Assembly: GCA_964540765.1 (NCBI GenBank)
Contig: CAZINW010000023.1
Coordinates: 1-31,440, forward strand
From: CAZJLN01 sp964540765
GTDB lineage: Bacteria > Chloroflexota > Anaerolineae > Anaerolineales > Anaerolineaceae
Length of the DNA: 31,440 nucleotides
Direction of reading: 5' to 3'
The notes under the pieces are model-generated. The model did not search any database. It saw only the letters and a list, made by a program, of their open reading frames with translations, and had not been told where the DNA came from. Below are positions 1 through 6,177 of this stretch, piece after piece. The translations under genes were made by a program, and so were the position numbers. Numbering within the stretch: the first letter of the stretch is position 1; every line of letters begins with the position of its first letter.

Positions 1-162
1 ACCGTCAGGAATCACATTGGCTGTGCCATTCTGGTTTGGGTTCGGCTCAAACAGGTGGCGGTTGAAACCCAACGAACCATTTACCATGTCAAGCATGATC
101 TTTTGGACGATTACTCGCGTCAACAACTCAAGTTCCCCTCCGTTCAAATGTGTCTTGCGTAA
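1..162 (+). pseudogene. C-terminal fragment of a DDE-type transposase
   Basis: Frame 1 is open from the window edge to a TAA at 160-162 and reads a 53-residue tail containing RNHIGCAILVWVRLKQ. This resembles the C-terminal 'RNHI.....L.....' block of IS4/IS701-like DDE transposases (family recognition from memory). The rest of the gene lies outside the window, so intactness cannot be judged. The immediately following gene is clearly decayed, so this is probably the edge of an old or partial insertion sequence. No terminal inverted repeat or target duplication could be identified between 162 and 182. The exact IS family is uncertain. Confidence 0.55.
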
Positions 163-181
163 GTCCTAATGTAATAATGGC

Positions 182-545
182 ATGAAACCCTATTCTGACC
201 ACCCGATGATTCGGATGGATCCTGCTGCGAGGCAGATCTCGCTTCTGGTCGCCCCCACTGCCATCACTGCCGTCCTTTCAGAAATGATTGCCGCATTGAC
301 ACTCAAAGATCCTGGATGGCGGTAACCGCTTTGATGGCTACGGAGTGGCACGTACTCTGCGGCGGCGCACAATTGATCTCCATGCAGCCCTCCAGAAAGT
401 GCTGTTGAATCGTGCTTTCACCTGCTACCAGATGCTTTCCCTGTTAAGCGAACTTCCCTAGGGAGACCAGCCCATCATCGTTCTGGATATCCTGGCAACT
501 TTCCTGGATGAAAATGTCAAATTGCAGGTACGCTGGATGCTTTAA
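182..545 (+). pseudogene. Decayed RecA-like ATPase gene
   Basis: Two reading frames together give a coherent protein. An ATG at 182 opens a 47-codon frame that stops at 323. The next frame continues from about 312 with LDGGNRFDGYGVARTLRRRT, then LNRAFTCYQMLSLLSELP, and meets an in-frame TAG at 459-461. After the stop it continues with IIVLDILATFLDENVKLQ to a TAA at 543-545. The 'LDGGN', 'RAFTCYQ' and 'VLD...TF.DE' blocks fit a small RecA/RadA-like P-loop ATPase, but the Walker A segment is not recognisable here. One frameshift and one nonsense codon make it a pseudogene unless both are sequencing errors. It adjoins a transposase remnant, which fits a decaying accessory patch. Function of the parent family is not established. 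Confidence 0.6.
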
Positions 546-551
546 ATAATA

Positions 552-573
552 AACACCCTCGATAAAGGGTGTT
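552..573 (-). terminator. Intrinsic terminator after hisS and tRNA-His
   Basis: A perfect 8-bp stem (AACACCCT 552-559 with AGGGTGTT 566-573) has a 6-nt loop. On the minus strand it is followed by a T-rich tail (TTATTATTT). It lies 3 nt past the mature 3' end of tRNA-His, so it should end the hisS/tRNA-His transcript. Confidence 0.75.
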
Positions 574-576
574 CTG

Positions 577-649
577 GGTGCCTGGACGGTTTCGAACCCT
601 CAGCCTCCTCATCCACAGTGAGGCGCTCTGCCGTTGAGCTACAGGCACC
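577..649 (-). tRNA. tRNA-His (anticodon GTG)
   Basis: On the minus strand the sequence folds as a cloverleaf. The acceptor strands are GTGCCTG and CAGGCAC, with an extra 5' G at position -1 facing C73, the histidine identity pair. The D-arm is GCTC...GAGC. The anticodon stem CCTCA/TGAGG encloses the loop CTGTGGA, giving anticodon GTG. The T-loop is TTCGAAA. The T-stem GAGGG/CCGTC has one central G-G mismatch. The CCA end is not encoded. The gene starts 31 bp downstream of the hisS stop on the same strand, so enzyme and cognate tRNA are probably co-transcribed. Confidence 0.92.
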
Positions 650-680
650 ATAATTTAGAGCACATATTCTAACACACAGA

Positions 681-1955
681 TCAGCCTTCCGCAAGGAAAG
701 TCTTGATCTTCAAGATGGCTTCATTGATTGTCAAGGTATTTTGCTCACACGTGCGCAAGTCCTTCAGGCTTACCTTGCCTTCTGCCATTTCATCCGGCCC
801 CGCCACAATTGCCAGTTTGATGCCCATTTTATCAGCGTACTTGAATTGCTTTGCCAGTTTGTCAGGTTCAGGATAAGTCATAACAGGAATGCCCGCTTCC
901 CTTAAGGTTGCTGTAATTTTGTAAGAATCCTTCAAACACTCTTCATCAAACACGGTTACCAATACTGAGGAAGCATTCGTAATTGTCCCAGGGATGCAGT
1001 TCTCAGCCTCCAGCAGCAGTTGGATGACAACATCACCCATGGCAAACCCTACACCTGGAAGCGGATTTCCGCCAACATCAGCCACCAGGTTATCATAATG
1101 CCCGCCCCCAAATATCGCCCTGAACTTCCTTTTGGTATCCCTGCCTTCAAATACAGTACCGGTATAATAATCCAATCCGCGGATGACCTGTGGGTCATAG
1201 CTTACATAATCCCGTACACCCATCCACTCTGTTGCCTGGAAAAAGGTTTTCAATTCATCTGAGCGCTCCCAAAGGGATTGGTTCGCTAATATTTCCTTAA
1301 GTCCCGCCAGTTGTGAATCCAACAAGCCAATTTCAAGAGCATAGGCATCCCATGCAGCCGGGGACAATTTATCAATCTTATCAATCAGGCGAAAAGCCAA
1401 AGCCCGGGTTTTAGCTGAGATCCCAATAGAATCAAGGCTTTCATCCATCAGGCGGCGGTTATTGACCAGGATTTGCACCTGATCAGGGTTCAAACCCACT
1501 GACTTGAAGAAATTCGCAACAACCGCTACCACTTCCGCATCAGCTTGGGCAGCTGAAAGTCCAATCAGATCCACATTCCATTGATAAAATTCACGGCTGC
1601 GTCCTTTTTGAGGGCGTTCATAGCGCCAGAACGGGCCAAAGGACCACCATCGCAGCGGGAATACCAACTCATTCTGTTTTGCTGCGACCATCCGCGCCAG
1701 CGTTGGAGTCAATTCAGGTCGTAAGGCAATTAAATCACCGCCCCTGTCAGGGAAAACAAAACTTTGTTCTTTAACCAATTCCTCGCCTGATTTGGCAGCA
1801 TAAAGATCAACAGCTTCAATACAGGGTCCTTCGTATTCCTGGTAGCCAAAAAGGTTGGATGATTCCTGCATTTTTCCGATCAGCCAGCGCCTGATCGCCA
1901 TTTCACGTGGATAAAAATCACGTGTTCCTTTAACACTTCGAATGATTTCATTCAT
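681..1955 (-). CDS. hisS: Histidyl-tRNA synthetase
   Basis: This cytoplasmic class II aminoacyl-tRNA synthetase charges tRNA-His. The protein (424 aa, normal for HisRS) shows the N-terminal VKGTRDFYP signature, motif 2 (FRYERPQKGRSREFYQWN), the HisRS-specific GLDYYTGTVFE segment and motif 3 (GVGFAMGDVVI). It ends with a C-terminal anticodon-binding domain of about 90 residues. I prefer the ATG at 1955, which has AGGT 9 nt upstream, over the in-frame TTG at 1961, which sits only 3 nt from that AGGT. The gene is followed on the same strand by tRNA-His and a terminator, and is transcribed divergently from the signalling/hydrogenase genes. An extended -10 promoter lies just upstream. Confidence 0.96.
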   Translation of the reverse strand: MNEIIRSVKGTRDFYPREMAIRRWLIGKMQESSNLFGYQEYEGPCIEAVDLYAAKSGEELVKEQSFVFPDRGGDLIALRPELTPTLARMVAAKQNELVFPLRWWSFGPFWRYERPQKGRSREFYQWNVDLIGLSAAQADAEVVAVVANFFKSVGLNPDQVQILVNNRRLMDESLDSIGISAKTRALAFRLIDKIDKLSPAAWDAYALEIGLLDSQLAGLKEILANQSLWERSDELKTFFQATEWMGVRDYVSYDPQVIRGLDYYTGTVFEGRDTKRKFRAIFGGGHYDNLVADVGGNPLPGVGFAMGDVVIQLLLEAENCIPGTITNASSVLVTVFDEECLKDSYKITATLREAGIPVMTYPEPDKLAKQFKYADKMGIKLAIVAGPDEMAEGKVSLKDLRTCEQNTLTINEAILKIKTFLAEG

Positions 1956-1990
1956 AGACAATTTACCTGTTCCTGATTACTTGAAATTCA

Positions 1991-1999
1991 AGTATAACA
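1991..1999 (-). promoter_or_regulatory. Extended -10 promoter of hisS with a 15-bp palindrome
   Basis: On the minus strand TGTTATACT forms an extended -10 element (TGn plus TATACT) about 29-30 nt upstream of the hisS start. No good -35 is visible. A perfect 15-bp palindrome, ACTTGAAATTCAAGT (1979-1993), overlaps the -10 and the likely start of transcription, so it could be an operator. On the plus strand TTGAAA (1981-1986) and TTATTA (2004-2009), 17 bp apart, are a weaker candidate promoter for the divergent operon. Confidence 0.5.
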
Positions 2000-2052
2000 T
2001 GCCTTATTAATACGATAAAATAAGTAAAATCCTCTTTAAAAAGGGACGTGTT

Positions 2053-2427
2053 ATGAATATTCAAAAAATCCTTGAAGTGTCCAATGGGACTTTATTAACT
2101 CTTGGTGTGGATTTGGAAATCGAACCAAAAGGCGCCTTTGCGGCGGACCTGATGAGTGATGTCCTGGCTTCCATCCAACCGGAAGCAGTCCTGCTTACGG
2201 GTCTGTGCAACCCTCAAGTTGTCCGCACAGCTTTGATTGCTGATGTTAAAGCAATCATTTTCGTCAGAGGAAAGAATCCAGCCATAGAAACAATCGAACT
2301 GGCTGCTGAAGAAGAAATGCCCCTGATCACCTCCCCGTTGGGTCTTTATGAATTGAGCGGACGCCTGATGCAGGCAGGGCTTCCCAGTCTTGAAAAACCA
2401 ATGAACCATTCATTTGATGAAGATTAG
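2053..2427 (+). CDS. DRTGG-domain protein (first copy)
   Basis: A 124-residue cytoplasmic protein with no membrane segment. It resembles the stand-alone DRTGG domain, an alpha/beta domain named after a motif in proteins related to HPr kinase and phosphotransacetylase N-termini. The similarity lies in the pattern 'SDVLASIQPEAVLLTG......VVRTALIADVKAIIFVRG' followed by 'EEEMPLITSPLGLYELSGRL'. The nominal DRTGG residues are not conserved, and this copy is more divergent than the one at 3427. The ATG at 2053 has AAGGGA about 8 nt upstream. It is the first gene of a tightly packed block (DRTGG, CBS-HATPase, DRTGG, PHP). Similar blocks sit beside bifurcating hydrogenase genes in Thermotogae and Clostridia as I recall. 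The ligand and role are unknown. Confidence 0.75.
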   Translation: MNIQKILEVSNGTLLTLGVDLEIEPKGAFAADLMSDVLASIQPEAVLLTGLCNPQVVRTALIADVKAIIFVRGKNPAIETIELAAEEEMPLITSPLGLYELSGRLMQAGLPSLEKPMNHSFDED

Positions 2428-2443
2428 AACCTTGTGAGGGATG

Positions 2444-3424
2444 ATGGTTTCCAAATACTCTGACATTTCAGATGCAGACGCAGAAAACATCACCAGAACC
2501 GAAGAACTCGCGTACGAACTGCGCATCGAAGAGGTGATGACAGATCATGTCTTTACGCTGACGCCGAATTTAACCATGAAAGCCGCCCTGGATATCTTTC
2601 AGAAAGAAAGAATTTCAGGGGCGCCAGTAAAAGATGGCGATAAACTGGTCGGGATTTTATCCATTGAAGACCTGATCAAATCATTACGGGAAGGGCGTGT
2701 CGATCTTAAGGTGTCTGATTATATGACACGCAACATGTTCACAATTCGAAATTATGACCCTGTAATTGAAGCTCTAAAAGTTTTTGTAAAATCCAAAGTG
2801 GGTCGCCTGCCAGTTTTGAACAAAGAAGGTCAACTGGTTGGCATTCTAACCAAAGGTGATATTACCAATGGTCTTTTAAAAGCATTGCAGCGTGATTATC
2901 ATGCTGAAGAGTTGATCCGATATAGAACCTCTCACTTATTTGAAGATATCAACTCTGACAGAACAAGTCTCATCCTGCGTTATAACATTAAGAAAGGTGA
3001 TTTTACACATGGAGGTGCCGCCTCTGGGCACATCAAACGCGCCTTACTTCGGCTGGGAGCCACGCCACAAATAGCCCGCCGCTGCGGTATCGCCATTTAC
3101 GAATCCGAAATGAATTTGATCATCCATACCACCAATGGCGGTACATTGAGGGTTGAAATTGAACCTCACAAAATCACGATGGAAGCCTATGATGACGGTC
3201 CTGGGATTGAGGATATTGAAAAAGCCATGCAACCGGGATATTCCACCGCTTCAGAGGCAATTCGTGAAATGGGTTTTGGCGCTGGGATGGGATTGGTTAA
3301 CATTAAACGCTGTGTGGATGAAATGAAACTGATTTCATCAAAAGAGCGCGGAACGAATCTTTTCATGGTTATGAATATTTATAGGGATGAAGAAACAGCC
3401 GAATTTGATCCGAAGGGAAAATAA
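2444..3424 (+). CDS. CBS-pair protein with C-terminal HATPase (anti-sigma-like kinase) domain
   Basis: A predicted nucleotide-sensing regulator. Residues of about 25-150 form two CBS domains (first around MTDHVFTLTP...GILSIEDLI, second around DYMTRNMFTI...GILTKGDITN), a module that usually binds adenine nucleotides. Residues of about 195-310 form a GHKL ATPase domain of the RsbW/anti-sigma kind: the N-box-like YESEMNLIIHT, then DDGPGIEDIEKAM, then GFGAGMGLVNIKRC. No phospho-acceptor His domain or membrane segment is seen. The ATG at 2444 has GAGG with 4-nt spacing; the adjacent ATG at 2441 is too close to it. The stop is 2 nt before the next gene. It could report cell energy state to the hydrogenase genes, but the target is unknown. 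Confidence 0.85.
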   Translation: MVSKYSDISDADAENITRTEELAYELRIEEVMTDHVFTLTPNLTMKAALDIFQKERISGAPVKDGDKLVGILSIEDLIKSLREGRVDLKVSDYMTRNMFTIRNYDPVIEALKVFVKSKVGRLPVLNKEGQLVGILTKGDITNGLLKALQRDYHAEELIRYRTSHLFEDINSDRTSLILRYNIKKGDFTHGGAASGHIKRALLRLGATPQIARRCGIAIYESEMNLIIHTTNGGTLRVEIEPHKITMEAYDDGPGIEDIEKAMQPGYSTASEAIREMGFGAGMGLVNIKRCVDEMKLISSKERGTNLFMVMNIYRDEETAEFDPKGK

Positions 3425-3426
3425 AA

Positions 3427-3771
3427 ATGCAGCTTCAGGAAATCATCGATACATTACATTTAAAAGTTCTTACAGAATCAAAAGATTTTTCAGAAATTAA
3501 AGTGGGATCAGGTTACACCTCAGACCTGTTAAGCTGCGTCATGACAGGCGCCGGCAGCCAGTGCTTATGGGTCACTCTGATCGCTCACAACAATATTGTA
3601 GCAGTGGCAGCGCTTCTTGATGTGGCTGCCGTGATCATAACTGAGCATGCCTTACCAGATGAAACCACCATCGCAAAAGCCAATGAAGAAGGGATCACGC
3701 TACTTTCCACCCCTCATACTACATTCCAAATAGTCGGACAACTTTGGGAGATGGGTTTAAGGGGAATTTAA
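3427..3771 (+). CDS. DRTGG-domain protein (second copy)
   Basis: A 114-residue stand-alone DRTGG-type domain, closer to the family consensus than the first copy. It shows SDLLSCVMTGAGSQCLWVT, then HNNIVAVAALLDVAAVIIT, then ANEEGITLLSTPHTTFQIVG. These fit the 'GDLLSdVm......lWvT...h.NivAVA' pattern I recall for this family near hydrogenase genes. No catalytic residues are evident. It starts 2 nt after the preceding stop without a strong ribosome binding site, which suggests translational coupling. Its end overlaps the start chosen for the PHP gene by 28 bp. The protein may bind a small ligand or a partner from the same block; nothing in the sequence settles this. Confidence 0.8.
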   Translation: MQLQEIIDTLHLKVLTESKDFSEIKVGSGYTSDLLSCVMTGAGSQCLWVTLIAHNNIVAVAALLDVAAVIITEHALPDETTIAKANEEGITLLSTPHTTFQIVGQLWEMGLRGI

Positions 3772-4532
3772 CATCTGTTGAGAACCAGTTGAAAACGATC
3801 CGGGCTGAACTCCACATTCACACAGTTCTTTCTCCCTGTGCCGGAATTGAAATGATCCCCCCCCTCATCGTTCAGGCAGCACTGGAACAAGGTATCCAAC
3901 TGATAGCAATCACAGACCATAATGCAAGCGCAAATGTAGAAGCGGTAATTCAAGCTGCGTCCGGCACAGCCTTGACAGTTATCCCTGGCATGGAACTTCA
4001 AACCAATGAAGAAGTCCACAGCCTTTGTCTTTTTGAAACCTTGGATAAGTTGTCCGCTTTTCAGAACATTGTCGATAAGAGTCTCCCCGAACTTAAAAAC
4101 AACATCGAGTATCTTGGCGAACAATTTGTGGTTGATAAAGAAGGAGAATTCATTCGGCGTGAAGAGCAATTATTGATCATTTCAACCAGCCTGTCCATCA
4201 ATCAGGCATGTCAACTAGTTACTGATCTTGGTGGACTTTTTATCCCTGCGCATGTAAATCGTGAAGCATTCGGGCTTATCTCCCACCTCGGGACAATTCC
4301 GCCTGATCTCCCAGTTCACACGCTTGAAATCTCAAGACACATCACCCCTGAAAAAGCGCTCCTAAAATTCCCTGAGCTCAAGAATTATCACCTCATTCAA
4401 AGTGGCGATGTTCACTTTCTTGCTGATTTCCTCGGAGCCAATCAATTCCTGATTGAGGCTCCAAGTCTCAAAGAAATCAAGTTAGGTTTACAGAACCAAA
4501 ATGGACGCACTCACACAATTCTTCCGGCATAA
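3744..4532 (+). CDS. PHP-domain metal-dependent phosphoesterase
   Basis: A 262-residue PHP-superfamily protein. The metal-binding motifs are in the expected order: ELHIHTVLSPC (H-x-H near residues 24-26), AITDHN, PGMELQTNEEVHSLCLF, IPAHVNREAFG and SGDVHF. PHP enzymes hydrolyse phosphoesters such as histidinol phosphate or nucleotides using two or three metals; the substrate here is unknown. The start is uncertain. TTG at 3744 overlaps the previous gene by 28 bp, while an in-frame TTG at 3789 would still keep the first motif. Neither has a strong ribosome binding site. It ends the signalling block; 147 bp and a promoter separate it from the first hydrogenase gene. PHP proteins recur next to HydABC-type hydrogenases, so a link with that enzyme is likely but unproven. 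Confidence 0.85.
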   Translation: MGDGFKGNLTSVENQLKTIRAELHIHTVLSPCAGIEMIPPLIVQAALEQGIQLIAITDHNASANVEAVIQAASGTALTVIPGMELQTNEEVHSLCLFETLDKLSAFQNIVDKSLPELKNNIEYLGEQFVVDKEGEFIRREEQLLIISTSLSINQACQLVTDLGGLFIPAHVNREAFGLISHLGTIPPDLPVHTLEISRHITPEKALLKFPELKNYHLIQSGDVHFLADFLGANQFLIEAPSLKEIKLGLQNQNGRTHTILPA

Positions 4533-4580
4533 TCATCCAGCTTTCCCATGATTAAATAACATTTTTATGTCATTTTTATA

Positions 4581-4609
4581 TTGACCATTTCTCATAACAT
4601 GAGTAAACT
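4581..4609 (+). promoter_or_regulatory. Candidate hydrogenase-operon promoter with palindromic spacer
   Basis: TTGACC (4581-4586), a 17-bp spacer and TAAACT (4604-4609) form a sigma70-type promoter about 70 nt upstream of the first nuoE-like gene. The spacer holds a perfect inverted repeat, CTCAT-aac-ATGAG (4591-4603), exactly between the -35 and -10 boxes, where a bound repressor would block RNA polymerase. The rest of 4533-4679 shows no coding sequence. Confidence 0.5.
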
Positions 4610-4679
4610 TCTGATGGTAAATTTTGAGAGGTACACGATGGAACACTTCATGTCAGAGTGATCCTCAGGAGAGTAAAAA

Positions 4680-5195
4680 TTGAATAATATTGACGAACCT
4701 ACATATTTGGATCCACTGGACGACCCCCAGAAAAAAGCCATCATTGATGACATCCTCGAAGAAAACGCTGATCTCAATGGTGCAACGATGGTAGTTCTCA
4801 ATCAACTGCAGGAGACTATAGGTTTTATTTCCAGGCCAATGCAAGCTTATGTAGCAGAGAGTCTGGGCGTGCCAATCAGCAAGGTGCACGGCGTTGTTTC
4901 ATTTTACTCATTCTTCACAACTACACCCCGCGGAAAACATACCATCAAATTTTGTCTTGGAACTGCATGTTATGTGGGTGGCATCTCGCAGATCCTCGAG
5001 AAAGCTAAACAAATTCTGGGGATCGAACCAGGACAGACAACACCTGATGGGTTAATCACCATGGAGAATTGCCGCTGTGTTGGTGCATGCAGTCAAGCCC
5101 CTGTTGTGGTGGTTGATGAGACGATCTTCGGTCGTATGCAGCCCAACAAGTTTCCCAAACTGGTCCAGGATATCCAAAAAGGTGAGACTGGTTAA
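4680..5195 (+). CDS. nuoE: NuoE/HydC-type [2Fe-2S] subunit, first copy
   Basis: Thioredoxin-like [2Fe-2S] subunit of an NAD(P)H-oxidising diaphorase module (NuoE, HndA, HydC family), 171 aa. All four cluster ligands are present: C92 and C97 in FCLGTACYVGG, and C133 and C137 in CRCVGACSQAP. The N-terminal helical part (ILEENADLNGATMVVLNQLQ) and VHGVVSFYSFF are typical. The TTG start is supported by AGGAG about 9 nt upstream. It is the first gene after the 4581 promoter. The HATPase gene starts directly after its stop codon, and it pairs with the NuoF-like protein at 6178. Known members pass electrons between FMN in NuoF and other centres. Confidence 0.92.
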   Translation: MNNIDEPTYLDPLDDPQKKAIIDDILEENADLNGATMVVLNQLQETIGFISRPMQAYVAESLGVPISKVHGVVSFYSFFTTTPRGKHTIKFCLGTACYVGGISQILEKAKQILGIEPGQTTPDGLITMENCRCVGACSQAPVVVVDETIFGRMQPNKFPKLVQDIQKGETG

Positions 5196-5735
5196 TTGAG
5201 AGAACTTTCCCTCCATATCCTTGATATTGCAGCCAACAGCATTTCAGCAGATGCAGATAAGATTAGTATCTCAATTAATGAGAACTTAATCAATGATACA
5301 TTAACAATAGAAATCAAGGATAATGGTAAGGGAATGGATGCAGAAATGGTGAAACAGGTGACAGATCCTTTTGTCACCAGTCGAACTGAACGAAAAGTCG
5401 GTCTGGGGATCCCTTTGCTGAAAGCTGCTGCTGAAGCCTGCAATGGCTGGTTCAAGATCGATTCAACAATTGGCATAGGCACCACTGTTGCAGTTCAATT
5501 TCAGCACAGCAATATTGACAGAATGCCTCTTGGGAATATTGCAGACACTCTGCTTGCTTTGGAACTGGGCACACCGCAGGTTAATTGGGTATACTCAATA
5601 AAAAAAGACGATAAGGAATTTTATTTTGATGATGCAGAACTTAAAAAGGAGCTGGATGGAATTTCCATCACAGAACCAGATGTGATCCGATTTATTCGGT
5701 CAATTTTTGAGGAAGGCATCCAGGAAATACAATAA
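5196..5735 (+). CDS. HATPase-domain protein (GHKL ATPase) in hydrogenase operon
   Basis: A 179-residue protein made mainly of a histidine-kinase-like ATPase domain. The N-box is around LHILDIAANSISADADK, the G1 box is DNGKGMD, and the lid/G2 region is TDPFVTSRTERKVGLGIPLL. It has no dimerisation/phospho-His domain, transmembrane segment or sensor domain, so it is not a classical sensor kinase. About 60 C-terminal residues are not recognisable. The TTG start immediately follows the nuoE stop, with AAGGTGAG 9-10 nt upstream inside nuoE, so the two are coupled. Genes of this type occur between NuoE and NuoF homologues in clostridial and thermotogal hydrogenase clusters as I recall. Role unknown; regulation or assembly of the enzyme is a guess. 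Confidence 0.85.
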   Translation: MRELSLHILDIAANSISADADKISISINENLINDTLTIEIKDNGKGMDAEMVKQVTDPFVTSRTERKVGLGIPLLKAAAEACNGWFKIDSTIGIGTTVAVQFQHSNIDRMPLGNIADTLLALELGTPQVNWVYSIKKDDKEFYFDDAELKKELDGISITEPDVIRFIRSIFEEGIQEIQ

Positions 5736-5755
5736 AAATAAGGAGAAATAAGAAA

Positions 5756-6124
5756 ATGCCAGCTATTAAATCACTCGACGACTTGAAACGAATTCGTGAA
5801 GAAGCCTTAAAAAAGCAAGAATTAAAAACTACATCTGGAAAGACTGAAATCATTGTTGGGATGGGAACAGTGGGAATTGCCGCCGGTGCTCGTGAAACAC
5901 TCAAAGCCATTCTCGATTTTGTCGATCACAACCATTTGGAAAATATCATTATTCGTCAAACCGGAAATATCGGGCTTGACTCGTTTGAACCCGTTGTTCA
6001 AGTTATACTGCCTGGTGCTGAAAAAGTGTCATATGGTAAAGTGAACTCTGAAATTGCGAAGGTAATTATGGAAGAACATGTTGTTAAAGGCAACATCGTC
6101 ACTGATTACAAAGTTGAAGGATAA
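5756..6124 (+). CDS. Thioredoxin-like ferredoxin-fold protein lacking all Fe-S cysteines
   Basis: A 122-residue protein with the fold of the small thioredoxin-like [2Fe-2S] ferredoxins that sit between NuoE and NuoF homologues in HydABC-type loci. The family blocks are clear: KTEIIVGMGTVGIAAGARET, then IIRQTGNIGLDSFEPVVQV, then a C-terminal EEHVVKGNIV tail. The family normally has GTCGIAAGA and a TGCxGxC segment, but here these positions are V, N and D. There is no cysteine anywhere in the protein, so it cannot bind a cluster in the usual way. AGGAG lies about 9 nt before the ATG. It probably has a structural or docking role in the complex. Loss of ligands was read directly from the codons. 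Confidence 0.85.
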   Translation: MPAIKSLDDLKRIREEALKKQELKTTSGKTEIIVGMGTVGIAAGARETLKAILDFVDHNHLENIIIRQTGNIGLDSFEPVVQVILPGAEKVSYGKVNSEIAKVIMEEHVVKGNIVTDYKVEG

Positions 6125-6177
6125 CTTGAAATTCGACATGTCACCTACCCTTAGGTTTGATACATGGAAGGACAACT

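Noticed and set aside
2053..4532. HPr kinase or phosphotransferase regulatory genes
   Set aside because: The DRTGG proteins lack any kinase P-loop domain, so only the isolated DRTGG-type domain can be claimed.
4531..4570. Terminator after the PHP gene
   Set aside because: AATCAT/ATGATT can pair over only 6 bp of A/T-rich sequence with an 11-nt loop; too weak to call.
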